NCBI RefSeq assembly: GCF_000265425.1
Contig: NC_018014.1
Span: forward strand, 2,480,001 to 2,544,000
Direction of reading: 5' to 3'
DNA: 64,000 bases
DNA from: Terriglobus roseus DSM 18391
GTDB taxonomy: Bacteria > Acidobacteriota > Terriglobia > Terriglobales > Acidobacteriaceae
The notes below the pieces were generated by a model, which was given only the letters and a program-made list of their open reading frames with translations, did not search any database and was not told the origin of the DNA. The translations under genes were made by a program, and so were the position numbers. This document shows positions 9,325 through 18,503 of the stretch, in pieces. The stretch's first letter is position 1, and each line of letters opens with the position of its first letter.

Positions 9325-11070
9325 ATGAAGAAACCAGGGGTTGTAGTTTCGCTCATCCTGACGTTGGCTCTCGTTACTGCGCTGCCCCTTTCCGCGAAGG
9401 TGGTCGACACAGCCAATGAAGCGCAGGGAGAATTGGCAGGCAGGCTAAAGAAGGTGAATGAGGCCGGAATTTCCGTAACCACGGTAAGCGATCTGGCATC
9501 GTCGGTCAGCGTCGAAGCCGTGCTGCTTCCCTACAGCGTCACCAAACGCACCTTTGGCAGAGAACTGGCGGATAAGTACGCGGCAGTCTCACTCATCGTA
9601 TCCAATCGAGACCCCAGGCAGAGTGTAATCCTGCACAGCGTCTTTCTCGATTACAGTAAGTGGCTCTTTAGCGGCATCTTTGCTGGCATGACCGACAAAG
9701 CGCGCGTGGAGACGACGGCCTGGCAAGCACAGACCAACCCATCACAGGTAGCCAGTGCTGAAGTGCGCACGGTACGCACCGACTTCCAGGACGCACAACT
9801 GTGGAGCGCCCGAAACTGGGCCATCCACATCGCCACAGCCGTTGGCGCCACTGCTGGCGGCCTCGCCTACTCCACGGCAAGCGACCTCTTCTCACCCAGC
9901 GTGACAGCTTTCAGCAGTTACGTAGTTCCTGCCATAGGTGCTATCTGGCCGGATAACTCTCAGACCCAACTAAACCTCTTGAATGACATCGGTTTCCGGA
10001 CAAATCATGTCATCGCCGCCAAGTCGGCGGACATCGTGGTGGCATTCTTTCCCTTGGACAGATTCCTCACGCCCAGTCTTCAGAAAATATACAAACAAGC
10101 ACCGGCAGCATTCTTTAACCCCGCCGAACTTTTACTTGAGAAAGACAGAAAAAAAGGCCCTGGCCTGCTCATGAAACAACTGGAGGAGTTGGGCATCTTC
10201 GAGCCGGTCGCCTGCGTGACCGGGGATAAAGAAAAGCCCTCCGTGCGGTGCGCTATGTTCAATTCCGTGATGGAGTATGAACGGCATTATGCAGAACTGA
10301 AAAAGAAATCTCCGGAAAGTAAAAACCTGAATCCTTGCGGCCAGCCGGGCGAACCACCCGCTTTTTGCTACGCCGTCGACATGCTGAACAGGGTCAGCTT
10401 GAACACAATTCGGTTAGTCGTGGGCGGCGTGATGACCATCGACGCAGCCTCCGTCCCAGCGACGATCTCATCGGTAAACCTGAACGCAGGAACTCTGGCC
10501 GATGACTGGAAAGCCTCAAAGACATTGACAGGCTCTCTAATGGGAACCTTCTTGTCGGGCGCAGCGCTTTCCGTGACAAGCCCCGGTCCAGGTGGCACCA
10601 CAACCTCTCCATTCAGCGCCATCACCATTGATCCGGCATCCACTGATTCCATCATGACCTATAAGGCCACCGTTGGCTCATCAGACCTGGCATCCGGCGC
10701 GAAGCTAAGCTTTGTCGTCTCCAAAACCGCGCAGGACAACACGACCACCACCAGCACCCCTTACATCTACACCCTCCCCGATCCCGCCCTTAGCTTCGAC
10801 AGCGCCAACTGGGCCAAGGGCGGAAAGGTCAGCGGCTCGATCAAAGGCACAGGCCTCACAGGCGTCACGTTGCTCTCAGTCCAGGGCTCCGATGCAAACC
10901 AGCTTGCTGCAAATTTCGCCGTCGAAAATGACGCCAACAGCGACACCTCGCGGGCATTCACTCTGAATATCGTCAACACGGACGTACCTCACGGGACCGT
11001 GCTGACATTCACGCTCTCGAAGATGCACGCCGACAATACAGCAGTCACATTGCTCTACACAGTGCCCTAG
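9325..11070 (+). CDS. Exported protein of unknown function with two C-terminal beta-sandwich-like repeats
   Basis: 581 residues from the ATG at 9325 (MKKPGVVVSLILTLALVTA), which begins a clear signal peptide ending near SAKV; a frame extension to 9205 lacks these features. The first 370 residues or so are not recognised; a small hydrophobic segment near 175-200 (HIATAVGATAGGLAYSTASD) could be amphipathic or membrane-inserted. The last 200 contain two related blocks: a SSVNLNAGTLADDWKASKTLTGSLMGTFLSGAALSVTSPG part and a LSFDSANWAKGGKVSGSIKGTGLTGVTLLSVQG part, each followed by an ITIDPAST / FAVENDANS strand and ending in LSFVVSK / LTFTLSK. They look like IPT/Ig-type domains. The patatin gene follows 31 bases later, so a joint role at the envelope is possible (inference). 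Confidence 0.7.
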   Translation: MKKPGVVVSLILTLALVTALPLSAKVVDTANEAQGELAGRLKKVNEAGISVTTVSDLASSVSVEAVLLPYSVTKRTFGRELADKYAAVSLIVSNRDPRQSVILHSVFLDYSKWLFSGIFAGMTDKARVETTAWQAQTNPSQVASAEVRTVRTDFQDAQLWSARNWAIHIATAVGATAGGLAYSTASDLFSPSVTAFSSYVVPAIGAIWPDNSQTQLNLLNDIGFRTNHVIAAKSADIVVAFFPLDRFLTPSLQKIYKQAPAAFFNPAELLLEKDRKKGPGLLMKQLEELGIFEPVACVTGDKEKPSVRCAMFNSVMEYERHYAELKKKSPESKNLNPCGQPGEPPAFCYAVDMLNRVSLNTIRLVVGGVMTIDAASVPATISSVNLNAGTLADDWKASKTLTGSLMGTFLSGAALSVTSPGPGGTTTSPFSAITIDPASTDSIMTYKATVGSSDLASGAKLSFVVSKTAQDNTTTTSTPYIYTLPDPALSFDSANWAKGGKVSGSIKGTGLTGVTLLSVQGSDANQLAANFAVENDANSDTSRAFTLNIVNTDVPHGTVLTFTLSKMHADNTAVTLLYTVP

Positions 11071-11101
11071 CGGAAAGCGATTCAGGATCAAGGGAGGCGC
11101 A

Positions 11102-11788
11102 ATGTTCAAATCATTCTGGAGTAGAAAGTCTCAAGAAACCCAACCACAGTCCTCATTGGTCCATCCCGAGGCAAACGCATCGGTGCGCGAGAGCAATCCA
11201 CCTCCAACAGGGACACCCCCCGGTACGCCCGCTGCGAACGACTACATCTATCGCCTCGCCGAGACAATTTTGAAGTTCCCCCTCAAAGAGCAAAAGGAAC
11301 TCAACCGTGCGGCTCAGCGTGACTTGGAGAGGTGCAAGACAAGATCCAGATCCGGATCCGGCTTGGCTCCGATCCTTGAACTTGCCCACTGCCTTGCAAA
11401 ACGTCCGGAACTGCAATCGCGTGTCTCTCTACTGGTGAACTACACACCAAGCCGTTGGCTCGTGGAGAAAGAGATCGACGAGATCAAAAACGCCGAGCTG
11501 CCGCAGATGCCCCAAAGCAAGATGGCCCAAAGCAAGATGACATCGACGCGAAGTCCGCCCCCTATCAGTGGATGCATCAAAACCGCGTCGCTGGCCTCTG
11601 TTTCTCCGGCGGTGGCATCCGGAGCGCCACCTTCAATCTCGGTCTTCTGCAGGGCATGGCAGCACAAGTCATTAACGGAAAATCAATCCTTGAAAATTTT
11701 GATTACCTTTCGACCGTATCTGGCGGGGGGTACATTCATCAGTGGTTTGCAGCATGGATCAAGCGTGAGACTGACTTCAAACAAGTAA
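11102..11788 (+). CDS. 5' part of the patatin-like protein gene, in a different frame from the main part
   Basis: This frame starts at an ATG after AGGGAGG, a strong ribosome site, and encodes MFKSFWSRKSQETQ, then a helical segment (YIYRLAETILKFPLKEQKEL, about residues 50-69) and NYTPSRWLVEKEIDEIKNAELP. Its credible part ends near a 15-base near-perfect tandem repeat (11506-11520 and 11521-11535); after that the frame loses any protein character while the other forward frame becomes a patatin domain. Joining the frames by adding one base would give about 1112 residues. I read this as the true N-terminus of the next entry, not a separate gene. Confidence 0.6.
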   Translation: MFKSFWSRKSQETQPQSSLVHPEANASVRESNPPPTGTPPGTPAANDYIYRLAETILKFPLKEQKELNRAAQRDLERCKTRSRSGSGLAPILELAHCLAKRPELQSRVSLLVNYTPSRWLVEKEIDEIKNAELPQMPQSKMAQSKMTSTRSPPPISGCIKTASLASVSPAVASGAPPSISVFCRAWQHKSLTENQSLKILITFRPYLAGGTFISGLQHGSSVRLTSNK

Positions 11789-14439
11789 TTCACCATCTAA
11801 TTCCGCTACCCGCGCCCCACTGCGACCCTCTCCATCCGGCCGCCCTGACATGGCTCCGGCGTTACTCCAGTTATCTCACCCCGGACAAGGGATTCTTCAA
11901 ACAGGACACCTGGGTCGTCTTCGCAATCTGGCTCAGAAATACGTTCCTGAACCAACTGGTTCTTATCTCAAGCCTCCTGCTGTTGGTACTTGTACCGCAC
12001 TTCTTTACATCGCGGAATTCAACCCGGCATCCCCAGTCCCACGACGCTTCACGATCAACATTGTTAGAGACCATGGATCTCCCCTTTCGCCACGTATGGC
12101 AGCCTCTCTGCACATTGACGTCCCGGTCCGATAAGTTCAACTTCAAGCTATCTGTGTGGTGGAAGTACATAAGAGGCGTAGTCACCCCACTATGCCACAG
12201 CGGAACGTTACTCGCCCTCGGCGCAATCATCCTGTTTGCGATCGGTGTCGCGACGACAGCGTTCTGGCTGAAGCGTGCACGGAATCATGCTGACTGCCAG
12301 GAAGAAAGCGGACCAGCCGAGGGCGGCGATGGAGAAAGCGGATCGGCGGAAGGCGGCCAGGGAGCAGCCCAGGCGATAGTTGCGTTCCTGTTGCTCTCAA
12401 GCCTGTGCGTAACAGGTTTCCTAAACAACGACCGAGCCTGGGAACAATCCAAGTTTGCACTTTCCTACGTGGTCTTCCTTCTGCTTTTCGTCGCAAACGC
12501 GACCGTTGTTCACGCAGGCGGCGCACAGCAGGCATTCGAAACACTGAACGCTTTCGATGAGTCGAACAGTGGTCTACGCCGGTTGTGGGTGAAAATCCAG
12601 GTCATTGGCGGCCTCATCCTCAGCCTGTCTGCAGTCGCCGCGGCAGGGGCCACAGCGTGGTTTCTCCTGATGACCTGGGCAGTCTTCTCCGGACTACCAC
12701 TTCTCGCCGCAAAGTTTCACCTCTATGGCCACGGCTTTGATCCGTGGCGCCTCATCCTCGTTGCCGGCCCTCCACTCTTTCTAAGCGTGCCATTTTTCTC
12801 ACAGGTACTTCTCGCCGGCCTCATCGGCAGGGACTTCGCAGACTGGCTTAGGGAGTGGCTCGCCAGCATCCGTGCATGGAGCTTCATCATCGGTGTGACA
12901 TGGGCTGCGTGGTTCGGAGCATCCCTCCTCACTAGACCTCTGCTCTTGGCGATCTGGGATAGCACGCCCCACGGTCGTCCGTCGGCGTTGATCGGATGGG
13001 TTCTGACGACCTTTGGCAGCGTCTTAGCGGCCAAGAGCCCCAAGACACAGGGAGAAACCACCGGGACCAGCAGCAGCGTAAAGGCGCTCAACCTTCTCGC
13101 AGTCGTAGGCCCTTATGTCTTCGTCACAGGGCTGATGCTCCTGCTCGCATGGGCCGTCGACAAAGCGCTTAGCCTCTCACTTACTCACCCCCACCTCTAT
13201 CCTTGTCTCGTTATCGGCGGACTTCTTTCCGTCTTTTGCTTGTTCGGTTGGCGAGTCGACATCAACGAATTCTCAATGCACACCTTCTACCGCAACCGGC
13301 TGACTCGTTGTTATCTCGGAGCGACAAATCGGAAACGTAAGCCAGACCCTTTGACCGGGTTTGACGAAGGAGACACAAAGGACACCGTGCTCTCCACCTT
13401 TCGTGTCGATAAGTACAAAGGACCGTTTCCAATCTTCTGCTCAACCTTGAACTTGACCTTCGGGGAAGATCTAGCCTGGCAGCAAAGAAAGGCGGCATCC
13501 TTCATATTCACGCCGCTCTATTCCGGCTACCACGTAGGTTGGACAACTGGCATAAAAAAACATGTCCTCAGCTACAACGGCTACGTCCCAACCCGTACAT
13601 TCGCCTACCCCAATGGCGGCATCAACATGGCGACTGCAGTAGCGATCTCCGGCGCCGCAGTCAGCCCGAACTGGGGTTACCACACCAGCCCTGCCACTGC
13701 CTTCTTGATGACCATGTTTAACGTTCGCCTGGGCTGGTGGTTACGCAATCCCCGCACATCGAAATACGCTGGGCAGGCGTGCTCTTCGACGCAGTTGTTT
13801 GATGCGGACGAAACACCGTCGCCACGTTTCCCTGCAGGATCTCTCATCAATGAGTTACGAGGCTCCGTGACGGACTCATCAGACTTCGTCTATCTCACCG
13901 ACGGTGGTCACTTTGAAAACATGGGTCTTTATGAACTCATACGAAGGCGCTGCCGCTTCGTCGTCGTCTGCGACGCAGAGGAGGATCATGCCTTCACCTT
14001 CGGAGGTATAGGAAATGCGATCCAGCGTTGCCGCATCGACTTCGGCGTCGAGATCGACCTCAACTTAGGAAACCTACGGCCGCAGATGGATCCACAGCTC
14101 GGATATCCCGTCAGCAAATGTCACTTTGTATCTGGAACCGTGAGATATCCCGAACGCATGGACGACGAAGCCCCGATAACCGGTCGCATCCTTTACATCA
14201 AAGCCTCGCTCACCGGGCAGACCCCGCAATTCAAAAAAGCAAACTCCGGCGCCATCACCAACCTGCCGGGCGAGTCGGGCGACCTCCTGAAGCAGCGACT
14301 TGGCAATGCAGCTTTCCCTAACGACTCAACGGCCAATCAGTGGTTCGATGAGGAGACTTTCGAAAGCTATCGCCGGCTCGGCATACACATCGCAGAAGAA
14401 ATCGAACGCTGCGGTCAATGGACGCCAAATCTGCCGTAG
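11455..14439 (+). CDS. Patatin-like phospholipase with multi-pass membrane insert
   Basis: The frame is open from a TTG at 11455, but credible homology begins near AKSAPYQWMHQNRVAGL. The patatin oxyanion loop is CFSGGGIRSATFNLG (about residues 49-63 of this frame), the nucleophile elbow is LSTVSGGG, with Ser in V-S-G-G, and the catalytic Asp lies in TDGGHFENMG near residue 820, giving the Ser-Asp dyad. Between them are roughly ten hydrophobic segments (for example LVLISSLLLLVLVP, LGAIILFAIGVATTAFWL, YVFVTGLMLLLAWAV), so the catalytic halves are split by a large membrane domain. Patatins hydrolyse acyl esters of lipids. A hairpin terminator follows at 14485-14511. The upstream 5' part is in another frame (previous entry). 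Confidence 0.85.
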   Translation: MARGERDRRDQKRRAAADAPKQDGPKQDDIDAKSAPYQWMHQNRVAGLCFSGGGIRSATFNLGLLQGMAAQVINGKSILENFDYLSTVSGGGYIHQWFAAWIKRETDFKQVIHHLIPLPAPHCDPLHPAALTWLRRYSSYLTPDKGFFKQDTWVVFAIWLRNTFLNQLVLISSLLLLVLVPHFFTSRNSTRHPQSHDASRSTLLETMDLPFRHVWQPLCTLTSRSDKFNFKLSVWWKYIRGVVTPLCHSGTLLALGAIILFAIGVATTAFWLKRARNHADCQEESGPAEGGDGESGSAEGGQGAAQAIVAFLLLSSLCVTGFLNNDRAWEQSKFALSYVVFLLLFVANATVVHAGGAQQAFETLNAFDESNSGLRRLWVKIQVIGGLILSLSAVAAAGATAWFLLMTWAVFSGLPLLAAKFHLYGHGFDPWRLILVAGPPLFLSVPFFSQVLLAGLIGRDFADWLREWLASIRAWSFIIGVTWAAWFGASLLTRPLLLAIWDSTPHGRPSALIGWVLTTFGSVLAAKSPKTQGETTGTSSSVKALNLLAVVGPYVFVTGLMLLLAWAVDKALSLSLTHPHLYPCLVIGGLLSVFCLFGWRVDINEFSMHTFYRNRLTRCYLGATNRKRKPDPLTGFDEGDTKDTVLSTFRVDKYKGPFPIFCSTLNLTFGEDLAWQQRKAASFIFTPLYSGYHVGWTTGIKKHVLSYNGYVPTRTFAYPNGGINMATAVAISGAAVSPNWGYHTSPATAFLMTMFNVRLGWWLRNPRTSKYAGQACSSTQLFDADETPSPRFPAGSLINELRGSVTDSSDFVYLTDGGHFENMGLYELIRRRCRFVVVCDAEEDHAFTFGGIGNAIQRCRIDFGVEIDLNLGNLRPQMDPQLGYPVSKCHFVSGTVRYPERMDDEAPITGRILYIKASLTGQTPQFKKANSGAITNLPGESGDLLKQRLGNAAFPNDSTANQWFDEETFESYRRLGIHIAEEIERCGQWTPNLP

Positions 14440-14484
14440 GCTGACGTGCAGAAATACTTGGCTTTACACGTGGCAACCGCGACC

Positions 14485-14511
14485 GAAAGCGCTGCACAGT
14501 CCAGCGCTTTC
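14485..14511 (+). terminator. Hairpin terminator after the patatin gene
   Basis: GAAAGCGCTG (14485-14494) pairs with CAGCGCTTTC (14502-14511) around a 7-base loop. No long T run follows, so efficiency is uncertain. Confidence 0.5.
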
Positions 14512-14634
14512 CGGCCCTTCGTCAGAGACCGCAACGTCGGACATTGACCCGCCGCTTACCTGATTCGTTCGACCGCCTGGAACATCCAATCACTGTGTAT
14601 CGTCCCAAAACAACGGGCGTGAGAAGGAGTTTCA

Positions 14635-15699
14635 TTGGCTCAGAAAACGGCTCTCGTAGTAGGCTCGACCGGTATCGTTGGCCTCAATCTCGCAACCCAC
14701 CTTGCGGATCAGGACTGGGCGGTCTACGGTCTGGCGCGTAAGGCGGTTAGCTCCGTAGGCATCCATGCCGTCCCTGCTGATCTACTCGACCCCTCCGCAC
14801 TCGCAACGGCGCTCAAAGACATCAAACCCACCCACGTTTACACCACCACGTGGATGCGTCAGCCGACTGAAGCCGAGAACATCCGCGTAAACAGCACCAT
14901 GGTCCGCAACCTTCTCGAAGCGGTTTCGAAGTCCAACTCCGTAGAGCACGTCGGTCTCGTCACCGGCCTGAAACACTACCTTGGACCGTTTGAAGCGTAT
15001 GGCAAAGGAAAGCTTCCCGCGACGCCGTTCCGCGAAGAACAGGGCCGCCTGGACATCGAGAATTTCTACTATGCGCAGGAGGACGAGGTCTTTGCAGCAG
15101 CGAAGCGGCAAGGCTTCGGCTGGAGCGTCCATCGCCCGCACACAATCATCGGCTACGCAGTCGGCAACGCCATGAACATGGGCGTAACCCTCGCTGCCTA
15201 CGCCTCCATCTGCCGCGAAACCGGACGCCCGTTTATCTTCCCAGGATCTGCCGCGCAGTGGAATGGCCTGACCGACATGACAGACGCCCGCCTGCTTGCG
15301 CGCCAGCTGTCATGGGCAGGAACAACGCCTGCCGCACGCGACCAGGCCTTTAACGTCGTCAACGGAGACGTCTTCCGTTGGAGCTGGATGTGGCAGCGCA
15401 TCGCCGACTGGTTCGGTATCGAAGCCGCCCCTTTCCCTGACCAGATCACTCCCCTCGAAGCTCAACTCGCCAACGCGGCACCCATTTGGTCCGAGATAGC
15501 AGCGAAGTACCAGCTGAACGAGCCCAAGTTAGATACGCTGATTTCTCCATGGCACACCGACGCCGACCTTGGCCGGCCGATCGAAGTCATGACCGATATG
15601 AGCAAGAGCCGCAAGATGGGCTTCCTCGACTATCAGGCCACGGACGACAGCTTCTTCGACCTCTTCACCCGCCTCCGGGAGGCGCAGCTCATCCCGTAA
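14635..15699 (+). CDS. PRISE-type short-chain reductase (progesterone 5-beta-reductase / iridoid synthase-like)
   Basis: 354 residues from a TTG at 14635, supported by GAGAAGGAG seven bases upstream; MAQKTALVVGSTGIVGLNLA puts the Rossmann G-x-x-G-x-x-G motif at residues 10-16, leaving no room for a longer N-terminus. The family hallmark GLVTGLKHYLGPFE (residues 107-120, with the conserved Lys113) and NFYYAQED (Tyr145/146) are both present, as in plant progesterone 5-beta-reductases, which reduce C=C bonds of enones with NADPH. The bacterial substrate is unknown. It stands alone, followed by a strong terminator hairpin and tRNA-Leu. Confidence 0.85.
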   Translation: MAQKTALVVGSTGIVGLNLATHLADQDWAVYGLARKAVSSVGIHAVPADLLDPSALATALKDIKPTHVYTTTWMRQPTEAENIRVNSTMVRNLLEAVSKSNSVEHVGLVTGLKHYLGPFEAYGKGKLPATPFREEQGRLDIENFYYAQEDEVFAAAKRQGFGWSVHRPHTIIGYAVGNAMNMGVTLAAYASICRETGRPFIFPGSAAQWNGLTDMTDARLLARQLSWAGTTPAARDQAFNVVNGDVFRWSWMWQRIADWFGIEAAPFPDQITPLEAQLANAAPIWSEIAAKYQLNEPKLDTLISPWHTDADLGRPIEVMTDMSKSRKMGFLDYQATDDSFFDLFTRLREAQLIP

Positions 15700-15728
15700 A
15701 GCAAATCCTCGCAAATCGCACAGAAGCA

Positions 15729-15761
15729 TCGGGCCTGATCGCAAACAACGATCAGGCCCGA
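15729..15761 (+). terminator. Strong hairpin terminator after the PRISE reductase
   Basis: TCGGGCCTGATCG (15729-15741) pairs perfectly over 13 bp with CGATCAGGCCCGA (15749-15761), loop CAAACAA. Confidence 0.75.
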
Positions 15762-15794
15762 CCTTCATGCAAAATGCAGATAAACTTGAACTAC

Positions 15795-15881
15795 GCCCGG
15801 GTGGTGAAATGGCAGACACAGCGGACTTAAAATCCGCAGACCTTAACGGTCGTGCCGGTTCGAGTCCGGCCCCGGGCACCA
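15795..15881 (+). tRNA. tRNA-Leu (anticodon TAA)
   Basis: Acceptor GCCCGGG pairs with CCCGGGC, the anticodon stem GCGGA / TCCGC holds the loop CTTAAAA with anticodon TAA, and there is a long variable arm typical of leucine, a GGTTCGAGTCC T arm and an encoded CCA (15879-15881). Confidence 0.97.
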
Positions 15882-15899
15882 ATCACTTCAGGAACCCAG

Positions 15900-18335
15900 C
15901 TAGCTGCCGCCGTAAAGCTGCCGATACATCTCGCGATTGCGCAGGATGCTTTGCACGTATTCGCGAGTCTCTGTGTACGGAATGGACTCCACAAACTCAG
16001 GCAGATCCTTGTAGTTGTTCTCGCCCATCCAGTTCCGGATCGGCACATCGCCTGCGTTGTAGGCCGCCAGCGCATACTCCGGCGTGCCATTGAATCGGTC
16101 CAACACCTGCCGAAGGTTTGCCGTGCCCAGCCGCAGATTGATGGACGGATTCAACAACTGCGCCGGCGCAAATTTCCCCATCCCAATCCGCTTCGCTTGC
16201 TGTTTCCCCACAGCCGGCAGCAACTGCATCAGACCCATCGCATTCGCACGCGAAATAGCACCGGGGTTAAATTCACTCTCCTGCCGGATCAGCGACGCTA
16301 CCAGGTAGGGGTCCAGCCCCTGGGCCTGCGCACTCGCAGTCAGATCGCTCCAGTAGGGCCTCGGAAACAGCAGTTGCCAGTATTGTGTCGGAACCTCACT
16401 GACGGGCAGCGTGTACAGGCCACTGCCGCCGCGCTTCACCGCCTGAAGTGCGCGAACATTCTCGCCAAAGCTCGTCCAGATCTCCGCCTCTGCCAGCGAT
16501 CCCCACTGAGACGCCGTGCCGCTCGCCTGGATCTCCGGCGCAATAAACTCGTTCAACGCAGCGTTGGCCAGCAGGCGGGCCTTGATCAGGTGCGGATCGT
16601 TCTCCGGCAGTGCAGCCACCAGCGTCGGCGCGGGAGGTGTGCGTACACTCGACAGCGCTACAGCCGGTTCTACCGCTGCCTGCGGCCCCATCAGCTTCAA
16701 TCGCTGACGCGCCAGGTTCGCATAGTAGTAATTGCGATAGGTATTCGAAAGTGCCGTATAAAAATTCGCCGCCTGCGAAAAGTTACGCTCAGGGTCTTCG
16801 TACAAACGTCCCCGCCAGTAGAGCGCGTTTGGCGCCTCCTGGCTCATGGGATACTTCACCACCTGCTCTTCCATCAGCCGCGCGGCTTCCGCGTAGTTAC
16901 GCAGCCGATAGTTCAGCCAGGCGGAACGCCAGTGCGCTGACGGCGCATACGTGCTGTTTGGGAACAGTTCGAACAATTTCGAATAGTGCTCGATTGCCTG
17001 CGTGGAGTTCCGTTTCAGCAGGTACATATTGCCGCCGGAGTACAAAGCTTCTTCAAGCCAGCGGCTGTGCGGAAACCGCTGCTCCATCTGCGTCAGGATG
17101 GCGGTGTGTCCGGCCTGGTCGCCCTCTGTCCGCGAAATCTCCGCGAGCATATAAAGCTTCAGTGCGGCACTATCATCGCCCGTATCCGGCAGCCGCTCTG
17201 CATCATGACGCGAAAGGCGTTTCAACCGCAGATCGCAAACGGCAGCATAGATCGCCAGTGCATCACGGTCCGCCTGCGACAGCGTGCTGTCGTTCTTCTG
17301 AATGGAGTCGTACTCGGACCCTGCATCCGCATAACGCTTTGCGTTAAACAGCGCATCGGCATGCAGCTTCCGCTCACCGGCAGTCGGGCCGGCGTTCATC
17401 GCCTGCAATGCTGTACGGGACTGCGCGGCCTCCGGTGAAAACGGCAGGCGAACATAAATCTGTCGATAGATCGCCGCAGCCGCGTTCGTATCGCCCGCCA
17501 TCTGGTGCGCCCGGGCCTCCGCAAACAGGTAGTCGGCGCTCTGCGCCTTGGACTGGCCCATCAGTGTCGCCAGTGATCGCAGGGCGCCCGTTGCATCGTT
17601 CGCCACAAGATACGCGTTCGCCAGGGTCACAGGCGCGCTCGGAATGAAGATGCTACCGGGATACTTCTGCGCGAAGTTGTTCAGCAGATTCGCGGCCGTG
17701 GACGTGTCGTGATTGTTCAGCGCAGCCTGTGCACCCAGGTATTCCGCGTAATCGCGCAAGGCCGTACCCTGCGCCGCAGCAGAGCGGTACGCGTTAACCG
17801 CTTCGCCATAACGACGATCCGCCGCATAAGCGTGTCCCATCGAAAGGTAAGCGGCAGCAGCGCCCTCACCAGGATGGGCCGCCGCATAGTTCTCAACACC
17901 TGCAAATGCCGCCGCAGACCGTGAAGATGCAAGCTGCTGTGCCATCGGCCGCAGCGTAGACGACGCCGTGAACGCCGAACTCAAGCTACGACTCTGTGCC
18001 GTCGGAACCGACTCAACCTGAGTCGTGCGAGCGTGCGGTCCACCACGCAAGGCAGCCGGTGCAGCCTTGCCTCCCCTGCTTCGGACTGAGGTGGACCGAG
18101 TTGAAGCTGACCTTGCCGAAGCCGAGCGTGATGGAGCAGCTGCGTGCCGTCCCCCACCCGATGCACGAGCAGCCGATGCCCCACGCGAGGCTGTGGCAAC
18201 CTTGCCATGAGCTGCCGTCGCGCGCGCAGCAGGCTTCTTCGCCGCGGTATGTTTCTGGGGAGCAGCCAGCGTCGCCAGCGGCAGCAACAACGCCGATACG
18301 GCCAGAACAGATACGGGGTAAAGGATGTGCTTCAC
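15900..18335 (-). CDS. slt: Soluble lytic murein transglycosylase with long TPR region
   Basis: 811 residues. A signal peptide (MKHILYPVSVLAVSALLLPL) is followed by an Ala/Arg/Ser/Lys-rich low-complexity stretch to about residue 105, then many helical TPR-like repeats (for example HSRWLEEALYSGGNMYLLKR), and the catalytic SLT domain from about residue 660. The active-site Glu is in RQESEFNPGAIS (near residue 686), followed by NAMGLMQLLP and LAAYNAGD, all diagnostic. It cleaves the glycan strands of peptidoglycan in the periplasm, leaving 1,6-anhydro ends. The TPR arm replaces the doughnut-shaped helical ring of E. coli Slt70. It is divergent from the ECF sigma gene. Confidence 0.95.
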   Translation of the reverse strand: MKHILYPVSVLAVSALLLPLATLAAPQKHTAAKKPAARATAAHGKVATASRGASAARASGGGRHAAAPSRSASARSASTRSTSVRSRGGKAAPAALRGGPHARTTQVESVPTAQSRSLSSAFTASSTLRPMAQQLASSRSAAAFAGVENYAAAHPGEGAAAAYLSMGHAYAADRRYGEAVNAYRSAAAQGTALRDYAEYLGAQAALNNHDTSTAANLLNNFAQKYPGSIFIPSAPVTLANAYLVANDATGALRSLATLMGQSKAQSADYLFAEARAHQMAGDTNAAAAIYRQIYVRLPFSPEAAQSRTALQAMNAGPTAGERKLHADALFNAKRYADAGSEYDSIQKNDSTLSQADRDALAIYAAVCDLRLKRLSRHDAERLPDTGDDSAALKLYMLAEISRTEGDQAGHTAILTQMEQRFPHSRWLEEALYSGGNMYLLKRNSTQAIEHYSKLFELFPNSTYAPSAHWRSAWLNYRLRNYAEAARLMEEQVVKYPMSQEAPNALYWRGRLYEDPERNFSQAANFYTALSNTYRNYYYANLARQRLKLMGPQAAVEPAVALSSVRTPPAPTLVAALPENDPHLIKARLLANAALNEFIAPEIQASGTASQWGSLAEAEIWTSFGENVRALQAVKRGGSGLYTLPVSEVPTQYWQLLFPRPYWSDLTASAQAQGLDPYLVASLIRQESEFNPGAISRANAMGLMQLLPAVGKQQAKRIGMGKFAPAQLLNPSINLRLGTANLRQVLDRFNGTPEYALAAYNAGDVPIRNWMGENNYKDLPEFVESIPYTETREYVQSILRNREMYRQLYGGS

Positions 18336-18503
18336 GTCTCCACTCTAGGATGCAGAAACGCCCTTCGCACTGTTCAGGGCAGATTTCCGCGAACCACACT
18401 TGATTACGACGTCTCACATCGCCCTCCGTCGCAACCAATGTCCACGGAATGCAGCAGATGGCGTTGCTCTCCCTCACCGCCGGAAGTACACTGCAACTAG
18501 CAG

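Noticed and set aside
11485-11540. Programmed -1 frameshift in the patatin gene
   Set aside because: No X-XXY-YYZ slippery heptamer in the right frame and no obvious stimulating hairpin; an indel is simpler.
15529-15882. Minus-strand frame with GAGLEPARPLRSADFKSA
   Set aside because: Antisense of tRNA-Leu and of the PRISE gene end; no ribosome site.
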